From Pseudomonadota bacterium (GTDB lineage: Bacteria > Pseudomonadota > Gammaproteobacteria > Burkholderiales > Burkholderiaceae_B), in NCBI GenBank assembly GCA_023389155.1, contig JAEWEV010000022.1, positions 62,001 through 126,000 on the forward strand: a stretch of 64,000 bases of DNA, written 5' to 3'. Made by a program: the position numbers and the translations under genes. This document shows, piece by piece, positions 1 to 9,059 of this stretch (its first letter is position 1; each line of letters opens with the position of its first letter). The notes beneath the pieces are model-generated. The model was not told the DNA's origin. It saw only the letters and a list, made by a program, of their open reading frames with translations, and ran no database searches.

Positions 1-97
1 CCTGCCCCAATCAATCCCTCCTCCAACCCCTCTCCCGACGAGCGGGAGACGCAACGTATTTGCCAACACAATTGGTGGTAGTTTCAGGCAAGGCGGG

Positions 98-157
98 CTG
101 TTTTAAGGGCAGCTGTTTTAAGGGCTGCTATTTAAAGGGCTGGCGGTTTCAAGGGCC
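98..157. repeat. 15-bp degenerate tandem repeat, about four copies
   Basis: Two near-identical 15-bp units (98-112 and 113-127, differing at one base) are followed by two more diverged units (128-142 and about 143-157). All share a TTTAAGGGC or TTCAAGGGC core. The sequence lies downstream of the stop of the minus-strand transporter gene, where I see no gene. A small inverted repeat (TCTCCCG at 31-37 and CGGGAGA at 43-49, 5-nt loop) lies further left. Its function is unknown. The rest of 1-249 shows nothing I can name. Confidence 0.7.
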
Positions 158-249
158 GCAGGATTGCCCGAGACACTTGTGACCTTTCGTCCTCCAGGCC
201 CCCAGGCTTCGACGTACACCAACGGCATACACACGTGACGCGACAATTG

Positions 250-1203
250 TCAGGCTGTTGTCTTGACCACCTGGCTTTTCTTTTGCCGCTCTGCCAGCCT
301 CAACGTACGCCAGGCGGACAGCAGGCCTGCAACAATTACCATCGCCATTCCCAGCCATGCCAGGATATCCGGCACATTACTCCACATCAGAATGCCGATA
401 CACGCCGAAAAAATGATGGTCGTGTATTGCAGCGCCGCCGATAGCAAAGGCGACCCCGAGCCAAAAGCGCGTGTCAGGGCCAGTTGCCCAAACAGTCCGG
501 ACAGCCCAACGATCATGAGCGCCGCCCACGAGATCAGATCAGGCTGGCCGATGCCATGTGCCTTGATGCCGATCAGGCTGGTGCTGGAAACAAAAATGGA
601 AAAGTACATGACCGTCAGCCAGATCGGCTCACCGATGGACCCCAATTGGCGAACCTGGAGCATGGCAACGGCACCACAGGCACCGGCAGTCAGGCCCAGC
701 GCGCAGGCAAACCACTGATCTTCGGTAATACTTGGGCGCAGAATCAGCAGAACACCGGCAAAGCCGATAGCCACGGCAAGCGTGCGGACAACATCATTTG
801 CTGCCCTGCCCGAGAGCAGCAGGAAACCGGCGATGAATAAGGGAGAGGTATAGTTCAGACTGGTACTGGTGGCCAGCGGCAGTACACTGTAGCCGTAAAA
901 AGCCATCCACATGGCACAAACCCCAAACAGATTACGCATCAGATGCAGACGTATGCTTTTGGGCTTAAGCGATTTGCGTGTGGACAGCGCCCAGACAACG
1001 AGCAGCACCACTGACGGCAAGCCGCGGAACAGGATGATCAGCGAAAGGGATGCTGCATGTTCGGACGCCAGTTTGACCGAAGCCCCCATAATGGCGAACA
1101 TCAGGGAAGCCACCAACATCCATAATGCCTGCATGATAAATCCGGAAATCGCTTGAAAAGAAAATAGCATTCTACTGCGAACCACACTATAAAAGGACGA
1201 CAT
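250..1203 (-). CDS. DMT-superfamily (EamA) transporter
   Basis: Inner-membrane protein of 317 residues with about ten hydrophobic segments arranged as two EamA halves, the usual form and length for drug/metabolite transporters of the EamA group. The substrate cannot be told from sequence; relatives export amino acids, metabolites or drugs. I kept the first ATG because a purine-rich stretch (AAGGG) lies just before it. An ATG at 1134 would remove 23 residues and start directly at the first membrane helix, and is an equally likely start. It is divergent from htpX, with 114 bp between this start and the htpX start. The C-terminus is short, basic and presumably cytoplasmic. Confidence 0.8.
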   Translation of the reverse strand: MSSFYSVVRSRMLFSFQAISGFIMQALWMLVASLMFAIMGASVKLASEHAASLSLIILFRGLPSVVLLVVWALSTRKSLKPKSIRLHLMRNLFGVCAMWMAFYGYSVLPLATSTSLNYTSPLFIAGFLLLSGRAANDVVRTLAVAIGFAGVLLILRPSITEDQWFACALGLTAGACGAVAMLQVRQLGSIGEPIWLTVMYFSIFVSSTSLIGIKAHGIGQPDLISWAALMIVGLSGLFGQLALTRAFGSGSPLLSAALQYTTIIFSACIGILMWSNVPDILAWLGMAMVIVAGLLSAWRTLRLAERQKKSQVVKTTA

Positions 1204-1317
1204 TGCCCTTATATAATTGATCTGGCTTCAGTTTCAGCTATTTTTAAGCTCAAAATGTCAGACTGGCTTCCGGCTCTGACTGCGATTCGGATTGACCCTT
1301 ACAACAAGGACTGCTGT

Positions 1318-2202
1318 ATGAAACGTATTATTCTTTTTCTAATGACCAACCTTGCCGTCATGGTGGTGTTGGGCCTCACACTCAACATGCTGGGTGTGAA
1401 CCGCTACATGGACGCCAATGGCATCAATATGGGACAGCTGCTGGTTTTTTCCGCAGTTGTCGGATTCGTCGGCGCGTTCATTTCGCTGCTGATGAGCAAA
1501 CCGATGGCCAAATGGACCATGGGCCTGCACGTGATAGATCCCGCCGCCCCCGGCAACCAGCAGGAACTATGGCTGGTTGATACGGTACATCAACTGGCTG
1601 ATCGGGCAGGTATCGGTTACCCGGAAGTTGCCATCTACGAGGGGGAACCGAATGCCTTTGCTACCGGCGCATTCAAAAATGACTCCCTGGTGGCAGTATC
1701 GACGGGTCTGCTCAATGGCATGACCGAAGAGGAAGTCACTGCGGTGCTGGGACATGAAGTGGCCCACATTGCCAACGGCGACATGGTTACCCTCACGCTA
1801 ATCCAGGGCGTAGTCAACACATTCGTGGTTTTCCTGGCCAGGGTTGTTGGCTATTTTATTGATCGCACCATCTTTCGCAATGAACGCGGGATCGGCCCGG
1901 GTTATTACATCACAGTACTGGTCTGTGAGATTATCTTTGGCGTCCTTGCCTCGATTATCGTAGCGTGGTTCTCCCGTCAGCGTGAATACCGTGCTGATGC
2001 CGGATCGGCAAAAATGCTGGGCTCGGCGTCTCCCATGATCAATGCCCTCGCCAGACTGGGTGGAATGCATCCCGGCCAATTGCCCAAGCAGTTCGAATCA
2101 TCCGGTATTAGCGGCGGAGCCAGCGTTGCGGCCCTGTTTGCAACACACCCGCCACTCGAACACAGGATTAACGCCCTGCGCGCGCGCATCGTGCAGTCCT
2201 GA
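1318..2202 (+). CDS. htpX: HtpX membrane-bound M48 zinc protease
   Basis: Heat-shock-linked membrane metalloprotease that takes part in quality control of inner-membrane proteins, overlapping in role with FtsH. The 294-residue product has two N-terminal membrane helices (about 5-25 and 40-60), the zinc motif HEVAH at residues 146-150, two further hydrophobic stretches around 160-220, and a downstream REYRADAGS segment that carries the third zinc ligand. Length and layout match the family. The start at 1318 was chosen over an upstream in-frame ATG at 1255 because HtpX proteins begin with a short MKR-type N-terminus and the extra 21 residues are not family-like. It stands alone, divergent from the DMT transporter gene. 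Confidence 0.95.
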   Translation: MKRIILFLMTNLAVMVVLGLTLNMLGVNRYMDANGINMGQLLVFSAVVGFVGAFISLLMSKPMAKWTMGLHVIDPAAPGNQQELWLVDTVHQLADRAGIGYPEVAIYEGEPNAFATGAFKNDSLVAVSTGLLNGMTEEEVTAVLGHEVAHIANGDMVTLTLIQGVVNTFVVFLARVVGYFIDRTIFRNERGIGPGYYITVLVCEIIFGVLASIIVAWFSRQREYRADAGSAKMLGSASPMINALARLGGMHPGQLPKQFESSGISGGASVAALFATHPPLEHRINALRARIVQS

Positions 2203-2435
2203 CACGACAAACGGTCTGGCAGGAATCAGCAATGGCCATCAGTCATTGCTAAATCTTGCCAGATCACGTTCGCGCCGGTCTCGCGCGTTGTCATACCTGT
2301 ATCGCCCGGGGTCAGCGTGCTCACGAGATATTGCAGGTATTTCCGGCATGCCAGGAATCCATTTCTCACTTTCACAGCGGCGTTCCCATAGTTCACCCCA
2401 ATGCCGCGTCTTATATGCGCGCCGGAGCCAATTGA

Positions 2436-3350
2436 ATGACACACCGAATCGGAGACCTGGATATCAACCTGCTGCTTGCGCTCGACGCCCTGCTTCAGGA
2501 GCAGAACGTGACGCACGCGGCTGCACGGCTGAATATCACGCAATCAGCACTTTCGGGACGACTGACACGACTGCGCCACATACTCAACGACCCTCTCTTT
2601 GTTCCGGCGTCCTCTGGTCGGGGCATGACGCCAACGACGCACGCGCTGGCACTGCGGCCACAGCTACGGCATCTGCTGGCGCAACTGACGCAATTCATTC
2701 AGTCAGCTCACGTCTTTGATCCGGCAAGCAGCAAACGTACTTTTCGTATCGCTGCAATGGACAATCCCGCGGCCATACTCGCTCCGGTGCTTCTGCCGCT
2801 GGTGCATGCGCAGGCACCGTCATCCCGGATTTCTTTCACATTACCAGACAAGATGCGAGTCAGTGAGCAGCTGGAACGCGGCGAGATTGATCTTTTCATC
2901 GGCACCATGCAGGATGCAACCCCGAATCTGATCGGACGAACGTTATTTGATGAAGAATTCCTTACCGCCCAGCGTATCGATCATCCACGCGGTACCGAAC
3001 CGCTAACTCTGGACAGGTTCTGCGAGCTGGATCATTTGCTGATTTCGACTAGCGGTGGGCAGTTCAATGGCATGATTGACGAAACGCTGGCCGAGCTTGG
3101 ACGAACCCGCCATGTCTCGGTGTCTGTACAAAGCTACGCACTTGCCCCTCTCATTCTGGGCTCGACCGATTGCATCTGCACATTGCCACGGCGCTTTCTG
3201 GAGCGCTTCACTGCCAGCCTTGATCTGTTCTCGCCACCTCTGGTGCTTCCGCGGTTTACCATGCAGCTTTTCTGGCACCCCACCATGAATGCAGATCCAG
3301 CGCATCGCTGGCTGCGAACAATGGTCCGCCAAGCCTGCTCGTCCACGTAG
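2436..3350 (+). CDS. LysR-family transcriptional regulator
   Basis: A 304-residue LysR-type regulator. The N-terminal winged helix-turn-helix (about residues 8-67, with AARLNITQSALSGRLTRLR as recognition region) is followed by a periplasmic-binding-protein-like effector domain (about 95-300). The sequence resembles the NodD/NahR/PnpR side of the family, but the effector is unknown. It is followed after about 120 bp, on the same strand, by a secreted MBL-fold hydrolase gene that may be its target; this is only inferred from position. The 233 bp between htpX and this gene contain nothing I recognise. Confidence 0.88.
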   Translation: MTHRIGDLDINLLLALDALLQEQNVTHAAARLNITQSALSGRLTRLRHILNDPLFVPASSGRGMTPTTHALALRPQLRHLLAQLTQFIQSAHVFDPASSKRTFRIAAMDNPAAILAPVLLPLVHAQAPSSRISFTLPDKMRVSEQLERGEIDLFIGTMQDATPNLIGRTLFDEEFLTAQRIDHPRGTEPLTLDRFCELDHLLISTSGGQFNGMIDETLAELGRTRHVSVSVQSYALAPLILGSTDCICTLPRRFLERFTASLDLFSPPLVLPRFTMQLFWHPTMNADPAHRWLRTMVRQACSST

Positions 3351-3471
3351 ATCCACTCATTTCGAAACTTATCAGAATCAGCAATAGGTCCGATTGAAAT
3401 CGACGATTTGTGCACTGCTAGCGGATGATACATCATGAGATTCTCCTGACAAACTTTGGAACCTTACTCAG

Positions 3472-4458
3472 ATGACTTCTATCCGCTCCCTGCTTTTTTC
3501 AGGCGCTTTAGCAATCGCAAGCTCACTTTCCTGGCCTGTCATGGCCCAGACTGCCCCCGACACATTGGTGGCAAGCTACACGCAGACGGCAGACTCTTAT
3601 TCCCTGCCCGTCGGCAACTTACGCGTTACCTCACTGTCTGACGGTACCGTCCCCCAGGATCTATACGACCTTCTTATTGGTCCGTCACACGAGCACATAG
3701 ACGGCCTGCTCGACAAGGATTTCCTGAGCAATCCCGTGGAAGCGTCCATTAACGCTTTTCTGATCCAGGATGGGACTCGCACCATTCTGGTCGATACCGG
3801 ATCCGGTGAACTTTTCGGCCCCGGCTACGGAGGCAAGCTGTTTGACAGTCTGGCCAGCGTCGGCGTAAAGCCGCAGCAGGTGACCGACATCCTGATCACG
3901 CATATTCATACCGATCATACTGGCGGCCTGACACAGAAAGGCAAACCCGCCTTCCCGAATGCCACGGTTCACGTTGGCGAGCCGGATCTGCGCTTTTTTC
4001 TGGAGCCTGACAATGCGCAAAAGACAGGATACGACGACAAATATTTCTCGGAGGCTGCGGCGACTATCGGCGTTTACTCTAAACTTGGGAAGGTGAAACC
4101 CTTTGACACCGGCGAAACGATCCTGCCTGGAATCAAAGCGACGATCCATCCCGGACATACACCAGGCAGCGCCTTTTTTACCGTAACCAGCGCAGGCCAG
4201 TCTATCATTTTTGTCGGCGACATTATCCATGTCGCGGCTGTGCAGTTCCCCGAACCAGATGTGGCAATCACTTATGACCTCAAACCCGAGGACGCCGTGC
4301 AGGTACGGAAAATGGCATTCGGCGATTTCGCAGCGCACCGCAATCTGATCGCCGCCCCTCATCTGCCCTTTCCCGGTATCGGTCGGATTCGCACAGAAGG
4401 CAGAACAGGCTTCAGCTGGCACCCCGTCGAATACCGGAATCGCGCGGCAGGAAAATAA
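3472..4458 (+). CDS. Secreted MBL-fold metallo-hydrolase
   Basis: Metallo-beta-lactamase-fold hydrolase of 328 residues with a cleavable Sec signal (about residues 1-26, ending in VMAQ), so probably periplasmic. The zinc signature HIHTDH spans residues 144-149. Downstream metal-site elements include the HPGHTPGS segment and a conserved Asp in VGDIIH. The layout is that of the large MBL-fold group that contains lactonases and quorum-quenching enzymes, but the substrate cannot be assigned. The ATG has no strong Shine-Dalgarno. It converges with polA; between the two stops lies a 9-bp inverted repeat at 4470-4497. Confidence 0.85.
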   Translation: MTSIRSLLFSGALAIASSLSWPVMAQTAPDTLVASYTQTADSYSLPVGNLRVTSLSDGTVPQDLYDLLIGPSHEHIDGLLDKDFLSNPVEASINAFLIQDGTRTILVDTGSGELFGPGYGGKLFDSLASVGVKPQQVTDILITHIHTDHTGGLTQKGKPAFPNATVHVGEPDLRFFLEPDNAQKTGYDDKYFSEAAATIGVYSKLGKVKPFDTGETILPGIKATIHPGHTPGSAFFTVTSAGQSIIFVGDIIHVAAVQFPEPDVAITYDLKPEDAVQVRKMAFGDFAAHRNLIAAPHLPFPGIGRIRTEGRTGFSWHPVEYRNRAAGK

Positions 4459-4469
4459 GCCTGATCTGT

Positions 4470-4497
4470 CTCATGGCTTGTACTGACACGCAAGCCA
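4470..4497. repeat. Inverted repeat between convergent genes
   Basis: Arms CATGGCTTG (4470-4478) and CAAGCCATG (4489-4497) flank a 10-nt loop, just past the stop of the MBL-fold gene and before the end of polA. No T-run follows on either strand, so it is at best a weak terminator or an mRNA 3'-end structure. Confidence 0.45.
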
Positions 4498-4599
4498 TGT
4501 GGCGCAGACCACAACAGCAAGCAATCTCTCAACACGATTACTGTTTTGCCACGTTCTCCAAGACAGGCTCAATCCACCAGAAAAAGCACAGTGGCCTGT

Positions 4600-7317
4600 C
4601 TAGTGGGCTTCTTCCCAGTTGGCGCCGACGCCGGTTTCAGCCACCAGCGGGACGGCCAGGCTGGCTACGTCACACATCAGGCCCGGCAGCGCCTGGCTGA
4701 TCAGATTCTGCTCGTCGCGGGGCACGTCCAGCACCAGTTCGTCGTGTACCTGCATGACCAGTCGTGATGCCAGCTTTTCTTTTTCCAGCCAGTCCTGTAC
4801 CGCCACCATGGCCATTTTTATCAGATCGGCCGACGTTCCCTGCATGGGAGCGTTGATGGCAGCGCGCTCGGCGCCTGCCCGACGCGGGCCTTTGGCATTG
4901 ATTTCCGGCAACCACAAGCGACGACCAAAGACTGTCTCGACATAACCCTTTGCTGACGCTTCTTTCTTGATCCGCGACATGTAGTCCGCGACGCCGGGAT
5001 AACGGGCAAAATAGCGGTCAATATAAGTCTGGGCCGCATCGCGTGTAATACCCAGGTTAGCCGCCAGCCCGAAGGCACTCATGCCGTAGATGAGGCCAAA
5101 ATTAATGGCTTTGGCTGCACGCCGCTGTTCTGAATTTACCTCGTCCGGCTTCACACCGAACACTTCTCCTGCTGTTGCCCGGTGAATATCTTCACCGTCA
5201 CGGAAAGCCTTTTGCAGATTGGCATCTCCTGACAGATGCGCCATGACCCGAAGTTCGATCTGGGAGTAGTCTGCAGACACGATCACACCGCCGTCTGAGG
5301 GAATAAATGCCATGCGGATGCGGCGCCCCTCTTCGGTGCGTACCGGAATATTCTGCAGATTCGGATCAGAAGAAGCCAGTCTTCCCGTGATCACTGCCGC
5401 CTGTGCATAATCGGTATGGACACGCCCGGTATCCGGATTGATCATCCTGGGTAGCTTGTCGGTATAGGTGGACTTCAGTTTGGCCAGCCCCCGGTAGTCA
5501 AGCAGCGTACGGGGCAGCGGGTAGTCCACCGCAAGTTTCGACAAGACATCTTCATCCGTGGACGGCGCACCCTTCGGTGTTTTGCGCAACACGGGCAAAT
5601 TCATTTTGCCAAACAGAATCTCACCCAGCTGTTTGGTGGAATTGAGATTAAAAGGCTGCCCCGCCAGCTCATAAGCCTTGTTCTCCAGATCGACCAGCGT
5701 GGCACCGATCTGCGCGCTTTGCTGCCGGAGCATGGCTTCATCAATTCGCACACCATTGCGCTCGATCAATGTGAGTACGCGCGACACCTGCACTTCCAGG
5801 CGGTAAATGCGCTGCAATCCTTCCTGCTCCTTCACCATGGGCGCCAGTGCGCCATACAGCTGCAGCGTAAAATCAGCATCTTCTGCCGCGTAATGAGTTG
5901 CCGTTTCGATATCCACTTCATCAAAACAGATCTGCCGTGCGCCCTTGCCGCAGATTTCCTCATAGGTCGTCCCGGTCCGACCCAGATAGCGCTGGGCCAG
6001 TTCCTGCATGCCAACACTACGGTGAGACTCCAGAACGTAAGCCATCAACATGGTATCGTCTTCGATGCCAGACAGACTGATCCCTTCGTTAAGGAAAATA
6101 TGGCTGTCGTATTTGGCGTTGTGCAGTATTTTGACGGCTGCCGGATTCTCCAGCCAGGGACGCATCGTCGCCAGCGTTTCGGCTTTGTCCAGTTGCGCAC
6201 CTGCCCCCGTTCCACGATGGGCTAACGGAATATACCAGGCAGCACCCGGTTCAATGGCAAGAGAAATGCCCACCAGGCTGGCCTGCATCGGGTTGAGCGA
6301 GGTGGTTTCTGTATCGATGGCGACCTTTTCCGCTGCTTCAATTGCCGCCAGGCACGCCTTGAGTTTTTCTGCCGTATCCACAGTCTGGTAGTTGACTTCA
6401 GCCGGTGCGGCAGGCAGGTTCTGCGCAACGCGGGCATCCTGCTCGGGCACCAGGTCTGCGTCACCGGTAAGTTCGCGCAGCCAGCTGCGGAAACCATATC
6501 GGTGATAAATAGCAGTGAGAGTTGGCACATCGGGGGCTTTGGGCAGCAGATCCTCGACACCCTGCATGAATTCAGTGAGTTCGCAATCGCGCCGCACGGT
6601 AATCAGGTTGCGTGTCAGGTCGAACTGGGCAATGGCATCTCTCAGGTTCTGTCCGGCCACACCTTTGATGCTATCTGCATTGGCAACCAGATTATCAAGA
6701 CTCTCATACTCGTTCAGCCACTTGACCGCCGTTTTCGGGCCCACCTTGGTTACGCCGGGCACATTGTCCACGTTATCGCCGATGAGCATCAGATAATCCA
6801 CGATGCGTTCCGGCCGGACACCAAATTTTGCCAGTACACCGGCTTCATCGAGTTTTTCACCCGTCATGGTGTTTACGAGGGTAATATGAGAGTTGACAAG
6901 TTGCGCCAAATCCTTGTCGCCAGTTGATATAATGGTATGGATATCAGAACGGGCGGCCAGATCTGCCAGCGTGGCAATCACATCATCCGCTTCTACCCCC
7001 GGTGCAGCAATAACGGGCCAGCCCATAGCGCGAATAGCCTCATGAATAGGACCCGTCTGTACTGCAAGGTCGTCGGGCATGGGGGGTCTGTCCCCTTTGT
7101 ATTCAGGGTACAGATCATCCCTGAATGTTTTTCCCTTCGCATCAAAAATACACGCCGCGTAATCGGCCTTATAATCATCAATGCATTTGCGCATCATGTT
7201 TATCACGCCATAAAGCGCGCCAGTCGGTTCTCCGCTGGCATTGCGCAGATCGGGCATTGCGTAGAAAGCGCGGTACAGATAACTTGATCCGTCAACAAGT
7301 AACAAGGTTTTTTTCAT
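4600..7317 (-). CDS. polA: DNA polymerase I
   Basis: Full-length 905-residue family A polymerase for Okazaki-fragment processing and repair. Three domains are visible. The 5'-nuclease (about 1-300) begins with LLVDGSSYLYRAF. The 3'-5' exonuclease (about 315-490) carries the AIDTETTSLNP motif with intact Asp and Glu, so proofreading looks functional. The polymerase domain (about 520-905) contains SADYSQIELRVMAHLSGD (motif A) and the QVHDELVLDV motif C. Length fits the family. Its ATG complement (7315-7317) overlaps the ATG of the divergent LOG-family gene (7316-7318) by two bases, so its promoter must lie inside that neighbouring coding sequence. Confidence 0.97.
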   Translation of the reverse strand: MKKTLLLVDGSSYLYRAFYAMPDLRNASGEPTGALYGVINMMRKCIDDYKADYAACIFDAKGKTFRDDLYPEYKGDRPPMPDDLAVQTGPIHEAIRAMGWPVIAAPGVEADDVIATLADLAARSDIHTIISTGDKDLAQLVNSHITLVNTMTGEKLDEAGVLAKFGVRPERIVDYLMLIGDNVDNVPGVTKVGPKTAVKWLNEYESLDNLVANADSIKGVAGQNLRDAIAQFDLTRNLITVRRDCELTEFMQGVEDLLPKAPDVPTLTAIYHRYGFRSWLRELTGDADLVPEQDARVAQNLPAAPAEVNYQTVDTAEKLKACLAAIEAAEKVAIDTETTSLNPMQASLVGISLAIEPGAAWYIPLAHRGTGAGAQLDKAETLATMRPWLENPAAVKILHNAKYDSHIFLNEGISLSGIEDDTMLMAYVLESHRSVGMQELAQRYLGRTGTTYEEICGKGARQICFDEVDIETATHYAAEDADFTLQLYGALAPMVKEQEGLQRIYRLEVQVSRVLTLIERNGVRIDEAMLRQQSAQIGATLVDLENKAYELAGQPFNLNSTKQLGEILFGKMNLPVLRKTPKGAPSTDEDVLSKLAVDYPLPRTLLDYRGLAKLKSTYTDKLPRMINPDTGRVHTDYAQAAVITGRLASSDPNLQNIPVRTEEGRRIRMAFIPSDGGVIVSADYSQIELRVMAHLSGDANLQKAFRDGEDIHRATAGEVFGVKPDEVNSEQRRAAKAINFGLIYGMSAFGLAANLGITRDAAQTYIDRYFARYPGVADYMSRIKKEASAKGYVETVFGRRLWLPEINAKGPRRAGAERAAINAPMQGTSADLIKMAMVAVQDWLEKEKLASRLVMQVHDELVLDVPRDEQNLISQALPGLMCDVASLAVPLVAETGVGANWEEAH

Positions 7318-7984
7318 GTCAGTAACAAAAGCAACAACGATTCAGGGTCAGATAAACGAGATCACCAGCGAGCTGCTGACAGCAGCTGAACATCTCAAGG
7401 ATTTGACCGCAGCGGTGAGCATTTTTGGAAGTGCACGGATCCGGTCAGATTCGCCCTACTATACCAAAACGCAAGAGATAAGCGGCCGTCTTGCGAAGGC
7501 CGGCTTCAATGTCATTTCAGGTGGCGGCCCCGGCATCATGGAGGCAGCCAACAAGGGCTGTCATGAAGCTGGTGGTACCAGTATTGGCCTGAACATCGAA
7601 TTGCCCCACGAACAGAAGGACAACCGGTTCCAGACCGAAAGTCTTTATTTCAAATATTTTGTATCCCGCAAGACCACGTTCTTCATGAACAGTGCAGGCT
7701 ATATCATCATGCCAGGCGGGTTCGGTACGCTGGACGAGATGTTTGAAGCGCTCACGCTCATTCAGACGGGCAAGGCCAGCCGGGCACCGGTAGTATTCGT
7801 CGGCTCCGAATTCTGGGGCGGACTCATGACCTGGATCCGCGATCAGCTGGTCACCAACAAACTGATCTCGGAGCACGATCTGGATCTGTTCATTGTGGAA
7901 GATGATCCGCAAAAAGTGGTTGAACATATCCAGACCACCCATCAGCAATATGTGCTGGACACAAGCTGTGTCGGACTGTGCTGA
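7316..7984 (+). CDS. LOG-family protein (TIGR00730), possible cytokinin riboside 5'-monophosphate phosphoribohydrolase
   Basis: Rossmann-fold protein of 222 residues from the LOG / lysine decarboxylase-like family. The signature PGGFGTLDE (residues 133-141) and the upstream ISGGGPGIMEAANKG nucleotide-binding loop (about 67-81) are intact. Characterised LOG proteins release free cytokinin bases or hydrolyse nucleoside 5'-monophosphates; the cellular role in most bacteria is unclear. The first ATG overlaps the polA start on the other strand by two bases. Conserved family sequence begins around residue 30, so a shorter protein is conceivable, but I see no better-placed start with a ribosome site. 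It converges with a small lipoprotein gene 20 bp away. Confidence 0.85.
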   Translation: MSVTKATTIQGQINEITSELLTAAEHLKDLTAAVSIFGSARIRSDSPYYTKTQEISGRLAKAGFNVISGGGPGIMEAANKGCHEAGGTSIGLNIELPHEQKDNRFQTESLYFKYFVSRKTTFFMNSAGYIIMPGGFGTLDEMFEALTLIQTGKASRAPVVFVGSEFWGGLMTWIRDQLVTNKLISEHDLDLFIVEDDPQKVVEHIQTTHQQYVLDTSCVGLC

Positions 7985-8004
7985 GCGCAATGTGACTGCC
8001 GGCA

Positions 8005-8277
8005 TCAGGACGCGTTTCCATCGTCGTCAGACGATGGCTCTTTGGGCGGTGGCCGACAGATAACCTGTACCACCGGCAGTTCCTCCTGAACAGTATTACG
8101 CGACATGATCCGGCCTTTGGCCTGCGCGCAGGCCTCTTCCATTTGGGTCATGCATGCCGCCGTGTCCGATTTGCACGGCAGGATGAAGTGGATATCATTC
8201 TGGTCATAGATCGGCTTGGTTGCGCAGCCAGACAGCACAATGATCGCAATGATTGGTAATACGGAACGACGAATCAT
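8005..8277 (-). CDS. Small lipoprotein of unknown function
   Basis: A 90-residue predicted lipoprotein. From the chosen ATG the N-terminus is MIRR, a hydrophobic stretch, then the lipobox LSGC with the lipidated Cys at about residue 17. The mature part has three further Cys residues (in PCKSD, TAACM and EACAQ) and another in VICRPP, which could form disulfides. It ends in an acidic tail (SSDDD). An upstream in-frame ATG at 8307 would add ten residues before the signal and is less likely. I do not recognise the family; it is probably anchored to a membrane facing the periplasm. Confidence 0.7.
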   Translation of the reverse strand: MIRRSVLPIIAIIVLSGCATKPIYDQNDIHFILPCKSDTAACMTQMEEACAQAKGRIMSRNTVQEELPVVQVICRPPPKEPSSDDDGNAS

Positions 8278-8457
8278 CGGTTCTCCTGAAGTAACCACCG
8301 GGGACATGATACATCAGCTATCGGCAAAATCAGTGGATGCCGAATGATAACCCAGCGGGTGGTATTGCGGCACGCGAGTCGGGCCAGCACCTGCATTTTT
8401 TACATAGTTTGCAAAGAATTGCATTTTTCGTGAATGGCCCGGGATTGATGTATGCTA

Positions 8458-8505
8458 GATTTTGGACTGCTCCCCTCTTACGATTTTGGACTGCTCCCCT
8501 CTTAC
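8458..8505. repeat. Perfect 24-bp tandem duplication upstream of lipoprotein gene
   Basis: Two identical, directly adjacent 24-bp units (8458-8481 and 8482-8505), each beginning GATTTTGGACTG and ending CCCCTCTTAC. The second copy ends 26 bp before the start codon of the glycine-rich lipoprotein gene, so the duplication lies in its leader or promoter. A 24-bp perfect repeat is typical of slippage-prone sequence, and its copy number could alter spacing or expression. Confidence 0.85.
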
Positions 8506-8531
8506 TCTTGCTGCGAAGGTGCCTCTTGCCC

Positions 8532-8879
8532 ATGAAGCTGAAAACCCTCACCCTTATTTTTGGCACCGTCCTGATTGCCGGCTGTTCTACCGGCTTTGGT
8601 GTCAGTGTCCCGCTGGTTAGTGGTTTGTCGCTGGGCATTGGCAGCGGTGGCGTCAGTGTTGGCACAGGTCTTGGCCCTGTTGGCGCCGGCATCGGAGTGG
8701 GCCATGGTGGCCGGGTATCAGCAGGCGCAGGGGTCGGCGTAGGGGTAGGAACCGGTATTGGCGGTGGGGCAAGTGCCGGCGTGGGAACAGGAGTGGGCAC
8801 CAGCACCGTATTGTACGACCCTCAGGCACCGGATGAAGCGCCGCCCCAGGAAAAAGCCGGCCTGTATAGCGGCAAGTAA
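8532..8879 (+). CDS. Glycine-rich lipoprotein of unknown function
   Basis: A 115-residue predicted lipoprotein. It begins MKLKTLTLIFG, has lipobox LIAGC with the lipidated Cys at about residue 17, then a low-complexity body built of alternating Gly and small or hydrophobic residues (GVGVGVGTGIGGG-type runs, about residues 25-95). A short charged tail ends in GLYSGK. The reading frame stays open upstream to 8337, but the signal peptide fixes the start at 8532. A perfect 24-bp tandem duplication lies just before it. I do not recognise the family. The Gly-rich body suggests a flexible or surface-exposed chain. Confidence 0.65.
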   Translation: MKLKTLTLIFGTVLIAGCSTGFGVSVPLVSGLSLGIGSGGVSVGTGLGPVGAGIGVGHGGRVSAGAGVGVGVGTGIGGGASAGVGTGVGTSTVLYDPQAPDEAPPQEKAGLYSGK

Positions 8880-9059
8880 TAGCGGCAAGTAGTAGTGGCC
8901 ATGAATGGCGTCAACGAGTAGCGACGACAGGTAGCGCCATTTGACCACGGTTATTTTGCGATGAAGTGGACAAGTTTGTCATTTGTGCGCAAATAGACCA
9001 TTCATTTTCCTGCACTTTCCGATACGATCAGGTTTCCGTATTTGAAGAAAGGTGTCAGC

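Noticed and set aside
8330..8806. Minus-strand 158-codon frame rich in Pro and Thr
   Set aside because: It is the mirror of the Gly-rich lipoprotein gene; the repeats create open frames on both strands, and the plus strand has the signal peptide and lipobox.
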